A DNA stretch of 45,010 bases from Acidimicrobiia bacterium (GTDB taxonomy: Bacteria > Actinomycetota > Acidimicrobiia > Spongiisociales > JAENVV01): assembly GCA_016650365.1 (NCBI GenBank), contig JAENVV010000141.1, forward strand, positions 1 through 45,010, given 5' to 3'. The notes beneath the pieces were generated by a model. That model was not told where the DNA came from, ran no database searches, and worked only from the letters and a program-made list of their open reading frames with translations. This document shows positions 17,521 to 25,935 of this stretch, in pieces. Made by a program: the position numbers and the translations under genes. The stretch's first letter is position 1, and every line of letters begins with the position of its first letter.

Positions 17521-18503
17521 CGCGCGCTCCTCGTACCTTTCTTTTTCTCTGGCTTGGGAAGTTCCTCGGTGGCGTGACCGGTCAGTGTGAGAAACACATC
17601 GTCGAGGGTTGGACGCCGGAGCGCCACATCGTGCACTTCGATTCCGGCGTCGTCGAGCACCCGCACCGCTTCGAGTAGCGAAGCAGCGGCCCTGGGAGCC
17701 GGAATGGTTACGGTCTTGCGCCCTTGGTCGACGATCGGTTCGGATGCGGCCACCCCCCTCAAGGTCTCTACGACCGTGGCCAGCTCATCGTCCGTGTGGA
17801 TTTCGATCACGTCGCCGCCGACCTGGGTTTTGAGCTCGTTGGCCGTGCCTTCGGCGATCAGCTTTCCTTGATCGATGACGCCAATGCGATTGGCGAGCCG
17901 ATCGGCCTCTTCGAGGTACTGCGTCGTGAGGAGCAGGGTGGTCCCATCGGCGACCTATTCGTTGATGATCTCCCACAATCCGAGCCGGGAGCGGGGGTCG
18001 ATTCCGGTGGTCGGTTCGTCGAGAAACAGGACCTCCGGATGGCCGACGATCGAAGCAGCCAGGTCAAGGCGCCTTTTCATGCCACCCGAGTAGGTCGACA
18101 CCTGACGGTTGGCGGCTTCGGTGAGGTTGATGCGTTCAAGCACGTCGTCGGCGCGTTCCTTGGCTTGCTTTTTGGAGAGGTTGTACAAACGGCCCACCAT
18201 GATGAGGTTCTCACGTCCCGTTTGGTACCCATCCACGGCGGCGTTCTGTCCGGCTAACCCGATCTTCTCTCGAGCGCCGGTCGGGTTGTGAATGACATCC
18301 ACGCCGGCCACGAACGCCGATCCCGAGTCTGGTTTGAGCAGCGTTGTGAGAACCCGGATGAGGGTGGTCTTGCCTGCGCCGTTCGGGCCGAGCAATCCAT
18401 AGATAATGCCTCTTTCGAACGAAACCGAAATGTCGTCGAGGGCCTTGATGGTCCCACCGAAGGTATGAACGATGTGCTCGGCTTGAACAATTGTGTCTGT
18501 CAT
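17517..18503 (-). pseudogene. ABC exporter ATPase (DrrA-like) interrupted by an in-frame amber codon
   Basis: ATPase partner of the permease. Residues 1-182 contain Walker A GPNGAGKTT (39-47), the signature STYSGGMKRR (136-145) and Walker B VLFLDEPTTGIDP (158-170). A TAG then stops translation at codon 183 (17957-17955). The same frame stays open after it with VADGTTLLLTTQYLEEADRL, the Q-loop-type switch that always follows, and continues to 17517 with the DrrA C-terminal domain. In relatives this codon is usually Leu; TTG to TAG is a single substitution. Without the lesion the protein is 328 residues, the normal length. TAG is used as a true stop elsewhere here, so recoding is unlikely. Either a recent inactivation or a base-call error. 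Confidence 0.85.
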
Positions 18504-18578
18504 GAGGTCTCCCTGTGGCCGTGGTCCTTGAAGCCAGGATCGGGCATTTTACGACGATGTGTCGCCAACTGTGAATCG

Positions 18579-18893
18579 TTAGAAAAGGCCTTCGAGTACC
18601 CACAGGGTGGCCAGTCCGGCCACCATTGTGAATGAGAGATTCTTGGTTCGATATCCGACCACTCCAGCAACCACCGCCGCATAAATGCGGTAGTTGTCGA
18701 AGCCGATCGCGTACGAGCCATCCACCACCAATACCGCGGGCAAAGCGATGGCGGGGAATACGGCCGCCGGGACGAACCGGAGCGCCCGTTCGAGGGCAGG
18801 CGGGATGCTCCCCGGGCCGAGAATCGCCAAAAAGCTCCCCCGTAGCAGCACGGTGCCGATCCCGATGACGGAGATAATCAGCCAGGGATTCAT
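18579..18893 (-). CDS. azlD: AzlD-like branched-chain amino acid exporter subunit
   Basis: Small membrane protein with three to four helices, 104 residues. The MNPWLIISVIGIGTVLLRGS start and the ALERALRFVPAAVFPAIALP segment are typical of AzlD/YgaH. It works with AzlC to export branched-chain or related amino acids. Its ATG overlaps the AzlC stop (ATGA), so the pair is coupled. The open frame extends far upstream inside azlC, but that part is antisense-like noise. Confidence 0.88.
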   Translation of the reverse strand: MNPWLIISVIGIGTVLLRGSFLAILGPGSIPPALERALRFVPAAVFPAIALPAVLVVDGSYAIGFDNYRIYAAVVAGVVGYRTKNLSFTMVAGLATLWVLEGLF

Positions 18894-19591
18894 CGGGTTC
18901 GGTCCACGGCAACACCCGTCGCAATCCCGACCAGCGCGGCGACCAGCAGTCCGAGATTGAACGGTAACGCGACGGCGAGTATGGCGGTGATTCCTGATGC
19001 CACGGCTGCGGCAACTGACGCCCGATCGATTAGTGCGGGAAAGATGAGACCAATGAATACGAGGGGAGCCGCGAACCCGAGTCCCCAGGAACCCGGAATA
19101 CTTGCCCCGACGATCACCCCAACCGAGGTGGCGATCATCCAAACGATCCAGAGCGTAAGGCCGATGCCCACCGAGTACCAATGGAGGTCGGGATGGTCGT
19201 TTCCATCGCGTGATCGGGTGACGGTCAACGCAAATACCTGGTCGATCATCAGGTAGGACACCAACCAGCGCCAGGCTCTGGGGAGATGTCCGAGTGGTCG
19301 TACCAGGGTTCCCGAGTACATGACGTGCCTGGCATTGATCACTAGGGCGGTACCGATGATGGTCGGCCAGGCCGCCCCGGCGCCCACTAGTGACATGGTC
19401 GCAAGTTGAGCCGCACCGGCAAAGATGATTCCGGACGCGGCGATGGACAACGGTGTTGAAAGACCGGCGCCAACCGCCGCGACGCCGACGACGAACCCGA
19501 AGGGGATGACAGCCAGCAGCAGGGGGAGCGTATCAATAAGGCCAGATCGTATTTCGTCGCGACGACTGGGCGACGGAGCGACTTCGGTCAC
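18890..19591 (-). CDS. azlC: AzlC-like branched-chain amino acid permease
   Basis: Membrane permease of the AzlC/YgaZ family. It has about seven helices, with LLLAVIPFGFVVGVAAVGAG, FAGAAQLATMSL and the conserved INARHVMYSGTLVRPL. The GTG at 19591 is chosen because it overlaps the TGA of the aminotransferase gene (GTGA), giving 233 residues; a start at 19636 would add 15 residues and a 49-base overlap. It is coupled downstream to azlD. Being in one transcript with a PLP enzyme suggests amino-acid overflow export tied to that enzyme, which is an inference. Confidence 0.9.
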   Translation of the reverse strand: MTEVAPSPSRRDEIRSGLIDTLPLLLAVIPFGFVVGVAAVGAGLSTPLSIAASGIIFAGAAQLATMSLVGAGAAWPTIIGTALVINARHVMYSGTLVRPLGHLPRAWRWLVSYLMIDQVFALTVTRSRDGNDHPDLHWYSVGIGLTLWIVWMIATSVGVIVGASIPGSWGLGFAAPLVFIGLIFPALIDRASVAAAVASGITAILAVALPFNLGLLVAALVGIATGVAVDRTR

Positions 19592-21270
19592 GAACCGTTT
19601 GGTCGCGGTCGGATCTCGGCAGCGACTGGAAACCACCGTAGTGCCTCGGCTTCGAGGTCAAGGTGGGGAGCAGGTTCGCAGGGAGGTTCGGTCTGGGCCC
19701 GGTCCAGGAGAATCCGGGCTTCATCAAGATAGTCACCGAGGGCCGAGCTGTCGGCGGTTCGGCGCCGATCCGGATAGGTCATCGAACCCGATTCATAGCT
19801 GATGTCGGTCAGGCTCAATGCCGTGTCCTCGGGGGCGTCCTTGTGTCGCCATACACCGGTATGGGAGTCGAAGCGGTAACACGAGAGCAACTTCCAGCCC
19901 TCGTTGGCGACGAGATGAACGGCTTCGACAATGAAGTCAAAGGTCTCCTCTGCGAGAAAATAGTTGAAGTTGACTCGCACCCAGCCAGGCTTAATCCCTT
20001 CACAGCCACGAAGAATCTCTTGTTCGTACTGATGTGAGGTATCCATATCAATGCCGAGCAATCGATGCCCGTACGGACCGGCGCAGGAGCAGCCTCCCCG
20101 ACTTTGGATGCCGAACAAGTCGTTAAGAAGGGCGACCACGTAGTTGTGATGGAGGTACCGACCCTCGTAGCGGATGACGAACGACACGATCGATAGTCGG
20201 TCAGCGTCAATGTTCCCGAGGATTTCGATGTTCGGATTGGTCTTCCACGAGGCGATGGCCCGCTTGATGAACGTATGCTCAAGGGCTCGTATCCGGTCGG
20301 AGCCGACGGCCAGCTTGAGCTGGAACACGAGACCGGCCCGTACTGATTCGATGATGGCAGGTGTCCCGCCTTCTTCACGATGTTCGATGTCGGTTAGATA
20401 CAGATGTTCTTCGGTATTGACGTAGGCCACGGTGCCTCCACCGGGAACGGCGGGGACCTTGTTCTGAAAGAGTTCCTTGCGAGCCACCAGGACCCCCGGG
20501 GTGCCGGGTCCCCCGATGAACTTGTGGGGGCTGATGAAGATGGCGTCCTTATGGGCGTCTTCGGGGCTAACGGGGTCCATGTCAATGCCGATGTACGGGG
20601 CGGCCGCCGCGTAATCCCAGAATGAGTAGGCGCCGTAACGATGCAAGAGTGCCGCGACTGCGGCGTGGTCGGTGATGATGCCCGTAACGTTGGAAGCAGC
20701 TGAGAATGTTCCGATCTTAAGTGGTCGCGCCTCGTACTCCTTGAGGGAGACCTCGAGTGCCGAAAGGTCGATGTGGCCGTCGCGGTCCTCCGGGATTCGC
20801 ACGACGTCGGCGATCGATTCGCGCCACGGAAGCTCGTTTGAGTGGTGTTCGTAGGGTCCGCAGAAGACCACCGGCCGTTCTTGCGCCGGGATGTGTTGGG
20901 TCAACTGGTACTGCGCGTCCAGTTCGGCCGGGATCCGCAAGCCGAGGACCCTGATCATCAGGTCGACCGCCCCCGTCGCTCCAGAACCAACGAACACCAC
21001 AGCGTGCTCATCGGTAGCGCCCACCCCGCGCCGGACGAGATGCCGGGCGTCGTCGCGGAACCGGGTCGTTTGGCGACCGGTGCCCGAGGTTTCGCTGTGG
21101 GTATTGGCGTATAGCGGAAGAACTTCGTTCCGGATGAAGTCCTCGATAAAGGTCAGTGAACGGCCCGAGGCCGTGTAATCGGCGTAGGTGACCAGTCGAG
21201 GACCGAACGGTCCATCAACGACATCGGAATCGCCGATGACCGACGATCGGATCGTTTCAATGATGTCCAT
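19588..21270 (-). CDS. Class V aminotransferase / cysteine desulfurase-like PLP enzyme
   Basis: A 560-residue fold-type I PLP enzyme of the class V (NifS/Csd) group. FVGSGATGAVDLMIRVLGL binds the cofactor phosphate, SAASNVTGIITDHAAVAALL contains substrate-side residues, FWDYAAAAPYIGIDM has the PLP-ring Asp, and FISPHKFIGGPGTPGVL has the Schiff-base Lys. A Cys-rich GGCSCAGPYGHRLLGID lies where desulfurases carry their active-site loop. The protein is about 150 residues longer than typical NifS, owing to a C-terminal extension. Its start has TAACCT 7 bases upstream, whose TAA is the stop codon of the M50 gene. The substrate is uncertain. Confidence 0.88.
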   Translation of the reverse strand: MDIIETIRSSVIGDSDVVDGPFGPRLVTYADYTASGRSLTFIEDFIRNEVLPLYANTHSETSGTGRQTTRFRDDARHLVRRGVGATDEHAVVFVGSGATGAVDLMIRVLGLRIPAELDAQYQLTQHIPAQERPVVFCGPYEHHSNELPWRESIADVVRIPEDRDGHIDLSALEVSLKEYEARPLKIGTFSAASNVTGIITDHAAVAALLHRYGAYSFWDYAAAAPYIGIDMDPVSPEDAHKDAIFISPHKFIGGPGTPGVLVARKELFQNKVPAVPGGGTVAYVNTEEHLYLTDIEHREEGGTPAIIESVRAGLVFQLKLAVGSDRIRALEHTFIKRAIASWKTNPNIEILGNIDADRLSIVSFVIRYEGRYLHHNYVVALLNDLFGIQSRGGCSCAGPYGHRLLGIDMDTSHQYEQEILRGCEGIKPGWVRVNFNYFLAEETFDFIVEAVHLVANEGWKLLSCYRFDSHTGVWRHKDAPEDTALSLTDISYESGSMTYPDRRRTADSSALGDYLDEARILLDRAQTEPPCEPAPHLDLEAEALRWFPVAAEIRPRPNGS

Positions 21271-21277
21271 CGCCGGA

Positions 21278-21283
21278 AGGTTA
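21278..21283 (-). promoter_or_regulatory. -10 box built on the M50 stop codon
   Basis: TAACCT on the minus strand, 7 bases before the aminotransferase ATG at 21270. Its first three bases are the TAA stop codon of the M50 protease gene (21283-21281). Confidence 0.5.
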
Positions 21284-21973
21284 CTTGACCGGTCGTGAAG
21301 AAAACGCTCTGACCAGGGCTTGCACCGAAAAGATACCGATAATGATCGGGGCGAACGTGAACCCCCGTTGATACAGGAGGATGGCCACGGCCGCCCCCAC
21401 GATCAGCCCGATGATGGCGCCATGAAGCCGTCCCGAACCAGGCAGGGCCTTCTCGATGAGCTCGCTGAGGATCGTCCCACCGTCGAGGCCTCCGATCGGG
21501 AGAAGGTTGAAAGCGCCGAGGATCGTGTTGGCCCACACGAAAACTCCGAGAAAGAACACGAGTGAGTTGCCTGCATTGAGAGCGTCGCCGAGATACACCC
21601 GCCAGGGGGCGTCGAGGACCAGTTGAGCGAGATCACCGAGGACACCGAACGAGGCGAGCAACCAGATGGCTGCCCCGATGACGATCGAAGTGACCGATCC
21701 GGCCGCTGCGACTGCGATGCGCGGCCATCCGGTGTTGCGACCCCCGGTCCAGGAGGTGACACCTCCGAGGCCATGCAAGGTGATGCCCTGCACCTTTCCG
21801 CCGAGCCCTTTCGCGATGAAAGCGTGGCCGAGTTCATGGACGAGGATGGAGAGCACCGCGGCCAATCCGGCCACAACGGCGATGGCCGGTTCGAATCCCT
21901 GGCCGACGAAATAGAACAGCAACAGGATGGTGATGTTGAACTCGATTGGAAACCCGAAGAGACGAAACCGCAT
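21281..21973 (-). CDS. M50 (site-2 protease) family membrane metalloprotease
   Basis: Intramembrane zinc protease of 230 residues. HELGH in SILVHELGHAFIAKGLG is the zinc motif with catalytic Glu. FNLLPIGGLDGGTIL supplies the third ligand, Asp, in the expected NLLPxxxLDGG context. About six hydrophobic segments are visible. It lacks PDZ and CBS domains, so it belongs to the compact group of M50 proteins. Its ATG follows the PrimPol stop (TAA) directly with no gap. The substrate is unknown. Membership of a DNA-repair operon is curious and may be only positional. Confidence 0.92.
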   Translation of the reverse strand: MRFRLFGFPIEFNITILLLFYFVGQGFEPAIAVVAGLAAVLSILVHELGHAFIAKGLGGKVQGITLHGLGGVTSWTGGRNTGWPRIAVAAAGSVTSIVIGAAIWLLASFGVLGDLAQLVLDAPWRVYLGDALNAGNSLVFFLGVFVWANTILGAFNLLPIGGLDGGTILSELIEKALPGSGRLHGAIIGLIVGAAVAILLYQRGFTFAPIIIGIFSVQALVRAFSSRPVK

Positions 21974-22975
21974 TTAATAGTCCTCGTCGGGGCGCCGCTG
22001 TTTGGACGGCTGGACCCGAGGAGGTTCGCCAGGCTGTTTCGGGTAGTGAGGTGGCCAGGGAGCGTCACCGATTCCGTTGTCTTCGTCGCGGGCCATCCAC
22101 TCCAGGAGGGTTGTGATAGAGCCGGCGTTATGATCCATTCCGGCGGTGAGATCGCCGACGTCGGCGTACCGATCGGCAAATCCTTGCATGGGGAACCGTT
22201 CGATCGACACCTCATCGAGTTCGTCCCAGTCGAACGGGGTCGATATATATCCGGTTGGTCGAACGCCATAGGCAGACGATACGGTCTTGTCGCGGGCCAT
22301 CTGATTGAAGTCGATGAAGATCCCGGTTCGTTCTTCTTTCCACCATTTGGTCGTCACGGCACCAGGCATGCGCCGTTCTAACTCTCTCGCAAATGCCAGC
22401 ACCGCCCGCCGGACCTGGAAGAAATCCCAGATCGGCTCGATGCGCACATAGATATGGATGCCCCGGCTGCCGGATGTCTTAGGCCAGCTCACGAGTCCCA
22501 CCTCATCGAACAACGCCTTGGCACCCCGAGCAGCCTCGCGGACGTCTTCGAAACCGAATCCGTCGGTCGGGTCTAGATCGATCCGGAGCTCGTCTGGATG
22601 GTCGATGTCCTCGGCCCGCACCGGCCACGGATGAAAGTCAAGACACCCGAGTTGGACCAATCTCAGAATGTCAGCTCTGGTTCGCGGCACGTTCATGATG
22701 CCGGGCCGTTGTGAAGGGAACCGAATTTCGACGGTCTCGAACGGCGAGTTCTTGTCGGCCCGCTTGTGGTAGACCGGCGGTTCGCGCACCCCTTTCATAT
22801 ACCGCTTCAACATGGTCGGGCGACCAAAGATCCCGTTGAGGGCGCCGTCGGCGACTGCCGCAAAGTGGTTCGCGACGTCGAGCTTGGTCCAACCCCGCTC
22901 TGGAAAGACGATTCGGTCCGGCGACGAGATGCGGATCGATTCGCCGTCTACCTCAATGAAGGCTTCGCTAGCCAT
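21974..22975 (-). CDS. LigD-type polymerase / PrimPol (archaeo-eukaryotic primase fold)
   Basis: Stand-alone polymerase domain related to the LigD polymerase and mycobacterial PrimPol-C; adds (ribo)nucleotides at gaps. The metal-binding Asp pair is in LRIDLDP (D133, D135). SGSRGIHIYVRIEP is the nucleotide-binding strand. FIDFNQMARDKTVSSAYGVR contains the third catalytic Asp and the conserved Arg. The 333 residues include a short basic tail. It overlaps ligC by eight bases. In Mycobacterium a homologous pair (PrimPol-C and LigC) acts together in gap filling during excision repair. No Ku gene is in this window. Confidence 0.93.
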   Translation of the reverse strand: MASEAFIEVDGESIRISSPDRIVFPERGWTKLDVANHFAAVADGALNGIFGRPTMLKRYMKGVREPPVYHKRADKNSPFETVEIRFPSQRPGIMNVPRTRADILRLVQLGCLDFHPWPVRAEDIDHPDELRIDLDPTDGFGFEDVREAARGAKALFDEVGLVSWPKTSGSRGIHIYVRIEPIWDFFQVRRAVLAFARELERRMPGAVTTKWWKEERTGIFIDFNQMARDKTVSSAYGVRPTGYISTPFDWDELDEVSIERFPMQGFADRYADVGDLTAGMDHNAGSITTLLEWMARDEDNGIGDAPWPPHYPKQPGEPPRVQPSKQRRPDEDY

Positions 22976-23993
22976 AGGCGATCATGTCCGAGAACCCCAG
23001 GCCGTCCGGCCGTTCGAGCTGGTCCATCGTGCAGTCAACCGCATCTTTGTCGGGGCGCCACCGGTGAAACCGGGTGGCGTGCCGGAACCGATAGCCCTCC
23101 AGCTGGTCATAACTGACTTCGACCACGACTCCGGGCACGATGGGAACCCAGGACAGATCCTTGCCTGCCGACCACCGGCTATCTCCGCCAGGCACCCTGG
23201 CTTCCTCACCGAAGGACTCGTCGGAGCGAAGCGCTTCGAATTGGTTGAGCATCTCTACCCGGTCCGCATCTTGAAAACCCGAGCAGTGGCCGATGAAATG
23301 CAGGTCACCGCCATCGTTGTAGAGGCCCAGCAACAGCGAACCGATCTTGTCGCCATCTTTGTGAACCCGATAGCCGCCCACGACACAATCGATGGTCCGG
23401 CGATGCTTGATCTTGATCACCGCTCGCTTTCCGTGGATGTAGGCCTGGTCCAGCGGCTTTACGATGATCCCGTCGCAGCCGGTTGGCTCGAACTCGTCGA
23501 ACCATCGTTTGGCGGTGGCTTCGTCGGTGGTGGAAGGGGTCAGGTTCCAGGGTTGATCGAGCGACCGCATCAGCTCTTCAAGTCGTGCGCGGCGTTCTGA
23601 AAACGGGAGCATGCGAATGTCCTCACCCCGGTCGGCCAAGAGATCGAAGGCGACGAGTCGGGCGGGGATCTCGTTCGAGAGTTTTTCAACACGGGAGGCG
23701 GCCGGATGGAGACGAAGTTGGAGCGTGTCGAAGGTGGTCACATCATCTATGACAACCACGATCTCGGCGTCAACCACCGTGCCTTCCGGGAGTTGAGCGA
23801 TGGCACCTTCGAGTTCGGGGAAGTACCGAAGGAGGGGCCGTTGGTTTCGTGAGTCGATCCGACCGCCCGGGTTCGACCACACGACTGCCCTGAATCCATC
23901 CCATTTTGGTTCGTACGCGAAGCTCCCTTTTGGCCACTTTTCGGACACTTTCGCTTCCATGGTTTCGAGTGGAGGACTGAAGGGCCACGTCAT
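22968..23993 (-). CDS. ligC: ATP-dependent DNA ligase, LigC type
   Basis: Seals DNA nicks using ATP. YEPKWDGFRA contains the adenylated Lys (K30 from this start). Further nucleotidyl-transferase motifs are VVDAEIVV, LVAFDLL, CDGIIVKPL and AVIKIKHRRT. A C-terminal OB-fold follows, with VVVEVSYDQ. The 341 residues match LigC rather than LigB. MTWPFSPPLETMEAK aligns with the family N-terminus, so ATG 23993 is preferred over ATG 24020. It is the first gene of a close-packed run (ligC, primpol, M50, aminotransferase, azlC, azlD). It is divergent from a lysozyme-like gene. Confidence 0.94.
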   Translation of the reverse strand: MTWPFSPPLETMEAKVSEKWPKGSFAYEPKWDGFRAVVWSNPGGRIDSRNQRPLLRYFPELEGAIAQLPEGTVVDAEIVVVIDDVTTFDTLQLRLHPAASRVEKLSNEIPARLVAFDLLADRGEDIRMLPFSERRARLEELMRSLDQPWNLTPSTTDEATAKRWFDEFEPTGCDGIIVKPLDQAYIHGKRAVIKIKHRRTIDCVVGGYRVHKDGDKIGSLLLGLYNDGGDLHFIGHCSGFQDADRVEMLNQFEALRSDESFGEEARVPGGDSRWSAGKDLSWVPIVPGVVVEVSYDQLEGYRFRHATRFHRWRPDKDAVDCTMDQLERPDGLGFSDMIAYG

Positions 23994-24044
23994 GTAGCAA
24001 TACAAGCACGCCAATTTCATTTGTGAATAGCAACCTGTCGCCGG

Positions 24045-24050
24045 TACCCT
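24045..24050 (+). promoter_or_regulatory. Promoter of lysozyme-like gene: -10 box with -35
   Basis: TACCCT, 7 bases before the GTG at 24058. TTGTGA at 24021-24026 lies 18 bases upstream as a plausible -35 box. This is the most complete leaderless promoter in the window. Confidence 0.55.
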
Positions 24051-24057
24051 TCTGCGG

Positions 24058-24831
24058 GTGTCTGTGGCGGACAAGGCATCTGTTCGTGCGGTTCTCGCAC
24101 TTCTACTCACCGGATTGATCTTCGGGCTGATCTGGCTCACCGGTGGAGCGAACGCGCGGATTCAGGCGGCGGCCACAACATCGTCGACGACGACGATCAT
24201 GGCGGTACCTGACCCGACCTTCGGTGAAGCTGCCCCGATCACGGTCGAGGAGCTTGTGATCCAAGCCAGGGCGGTGAATTCTTTGGCTCCGGCCGCCCGT
24301 GAACGGTCCGGTGCCCTTGCGGTGACGACCTCGTCCACGAGCGAGGCGCCGGTGACCACGACTACGCCCATCGACCCCACGACGACCACGCTTGCCCCCT
24401 CCACGACCACCACACACGTGCACACGACGACCACGGATGCGCCAACGACTACTACCGAGCCGCCGACCACGACGACCACCGAGGCGCCGACCACGACTAC
24501 GACCGAACCCCCCACAACCACGACGACGACGGGATCGGCCTATTCGGGTGTATTGACCCAGGCCGAGGCCCGTGACCTGTTCAGTCGATATTTCTCCGGC
24601 GACGAGGTCGATGTGGCGATCCGGATCGCCGTGTGCGAAAGCGGACTCAACACGAATGCCTACAACCCGAACGGGTATGGCGGGCTTTTCCAACACTCGA
24701 TCTCCGCGTGGGACAGTCGGGCTGCCGCAGCCGGATGGTCGGGCGCCAGCATCTACGATGGTGAAGCAAATACGGCCGTTGCCTATTGGCTGTATACCCA
24801 AAGTGGCTGGACTCCCTGGCCGAATTGTTGA
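24058..24831 (+). CDS. Exported lysozyme-like protein with Thr-rich linker
   Basis: Predicted cell-wall hydrolase anchored or exported by an N-terminal hydrophobic segment (about 10-30). Residues about 98-158 are almost pure Thr with Pro, Glu and Ala, a linker suited to crossing the wall. Residues about 163-257 form a lysozyme-like/transglycosylase domain: catalytic Glu in IAVCESGLNTNAYN (E194), then YGGLFQHSISAW and ANTAVAYWLY. It ends in Cys, which could pair with C193. The same domain closes the protein at 31994-33007. It is leaderless from TACCCT. Peptidoglycan cleavage or resuscitation-factor-like activity is plausible but unproven. Confidence 0.85.
   Translation: MSVADKASVRAVLALLLTGLIFGLIWLTGGANARIQAAATTSSTTTIMAVPDPTFGEAAPITVEELVIQARAVNSLAPAARERSGALAVTTSSTSEAPVTTTTPIDPTTTTLAPSTTTTHVHTTTTDAPTTTTEPPTTTTTEAPTTTTTEPPTTTTTTGSAYSGVLTQAEARDLFSRYFSGDEVDVAIRIAVCESGLNTNAYNPNGYGGLFQHSISAWDSRAAAAGWSGASIYDGEANTAVAYWLYTQSGWTPWPNC
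24346..24534 (+). repeat. ACN-codon repeat encoding Thr-rich linker
   Basis: Imperfect tandem ACC/ACG/ACT codons, broken by Glu-Pro-Pro and Glu-Ala-Pro units, encode the linker of the lysozyme-like protein. Length variation by slippage is likely among relatives. Confidence 0.8.
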
Positions 24832-24840
24832 GAGGACCGT

Positions 24841-25392
24841 GTGGCTGCAGTTGATATCGCCGGCTTTGTTGCCGATCTGAAAAGTCACGCCATGGATCAT
24901 GGGTTCCATGTCCACGACGAGCGCCATTTCATCGAAACCTATTCGCTCAGCCAGATGTGGGAGATCGACGTCCATCCCGAACAAACGTGCGGTGGTGCGC
25001 TCGACCTTCATATGGCGCTTGATGTCGATCCTCGTGTGATCCTCGACTTCGAGGATCACGTCCAGGATATGCCAGTCGACGTTGAGGCGCCCGACGATGT
25101 TTTTGGTCTGACACTGGGTTTCAACTGGGCCTTGCCGCCTCTCGATCAGCAGCCGGATCTGTTGCTTCTCGCGACAGAACTTGCCGGGATCGGGGGAATG
25201 CGATTTCCGGTCGAGGTGTCGGCTATTGACTCATTCGGGGCAGTGACCGACGCAGCCGAACGGCGGGTGGTGGTCGTCGGCCGAATCGGAATCTCACTTG
25301 CAGACATATTTTTGGGGAAAGAGCAGCTCTGCGACGAGCTTGATCTCGCCCACGAGATCAGCCTCTACCTCAACGATCTTCTGGTGACGTGA
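24841..25392 (+). CDS. Uncharacterised cytoplasmic protein
   Basis: A 183-residue acidic protein with no signal peptide. The GTG start follows GAGAGGA by 4 bases and the gene starts 9 bases after the lysozyme-like gene. Notable segments are HAMDHGFHVHDERHFIETYS, LSQMWEIDVHPEQTCGGALD, LHMALDVDPRVILDFEDHV and a C-terminal DELDLAHEISLYLNDLL. Base composition and codon use match neighbouring genes, so it is probably real. I do not recognise a family. The His-rich N-terminal half could bind metal, which is only a guess. Confidence 0.75.
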   Translation: MAAVDIAGFVADLKSHAMDHGFHVHDERHFIETYSLSQMWEIDVHPEQTCGGALDLHMALDVDPRVILDFEDHVQDMPVDVEAPDDVFGLTLGFNWALPPLDQQPDLLLLATELAGIGGMRFPVEVSAIDSFGAVTDAAERRVVVVGRIGISLADIFLGKEQLCDELDLAHEISLYLNDLLVT

Positions 25393-25452
25393 TCGCGCAG
25401 GTTTTGAGCGAGCCAGGTACCCTCACCGGGTCGACCTGAGGAGCCTGAGCAC

Positions 25453-25935
25453 GTGGATGAATACACCTTCCTGACGGTCATGGGGAACGTGGCTGCCTCG
25501 GTAACCGTCGTCACCACCTTCGACAGCGACGCCCGACCAACTGGTTTGACCGTGAGTGCGTTTTCGTCGGTGAGCCTTGATCCGCCGCTCGTGTTGGTAT
25601 GTCTTGGCAAGGACTCCTCATCACTGGAAGCGATCCGCGATCGCCGGGGCTTCACGGTCAATTTCCTGGCCGCCGGTACCGGGGACCTGGCTCTCACGAT
25701 GGCCTCGAAGTCCGCTGACCGTTTTCTGGGTATTTCTTATGACGAGCCTGCTACTGAAGTCGGCGGACCGATATTGTCGGAGTCGGTGTATGCCTACTTT
25801 GAGTGTCGCTTGGAATCTGAGATCGACGCAGGTGACCATTTTGTTTTCATCGGCCGGGTAGAGGCCGGACAGTTCCTTGCCGAACGTGACCCACTGGTGT
25901 ATTGGCGACGCGGCTTCGCAGAAGTCACCCACTGA
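25453..25935 (+). CDS. Flavin reductase-like FMN-binding split-barrel protein
   Basis: Member of the flavin reductase domain family, which reduces FMN/FAD with NAD(P)H, often for a monooxygenase. FLTVMGNVAASVTVVTTFD and ARPTGLTVSAFSSVSLDPPL form the flavin-binding core. HFVFIGRVEAGQF near the C-terminus contains the conserved His-x-hydrophobic-G. The 160 residues match family length. The GTG start follows GAGGAG at about 10 bases. Its TGA overlaps the ATG of the VOC gene (TGATG), so the two are coupled. No monooxygenase component is adjacent. Confidence 0.9.
   Translation: MDEYTFLTVMGNVAASVTVVTTFDSDARPTGLTVSAFSSVSLDPPLVLVCLGKDSSSLEAIRDRRGFTVNFLAAGTGDLALTMASKSADRFLGISYDEPATEVGGPILSESVYAYFECRLESEIDAGDHFVFIGRVEAGQFLAERDPLVYWRRGFAEVTH

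Noticed and set aside
17955-17957. Stop-codon reassignment (TAG read as an amino acid)
   Set aside because: TAG ends other intact genes here (for example the acyl-CoA dehydrogenase at 1006-1008 and the GMC gene at 11521-11523), so the code is standard.
21974-23993. Complete bacterial NHEJ (Ku plus LigD) system
   Set aside because: No Ku gene is visible, and ligase and polymerase are separate genes of the LigC/PrimPol-C type, for which gap repair is the better-supported role.
24162-24521. Minus-strand ORF of Val/Gly repeats opposite the lysozyme-like gene
   Set aside because: It is the antisense of the Thr-codon repeat; the repetitive Val/Gly pattern simply mirrors ACN codons and has no start signal.
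24346-24534. Tandem repeat considered as CRISPR or minisatellite
   Set aside because: It is in frame with the lysozyme-like gene, encodes a Thr/Pro linker and has no spacers.
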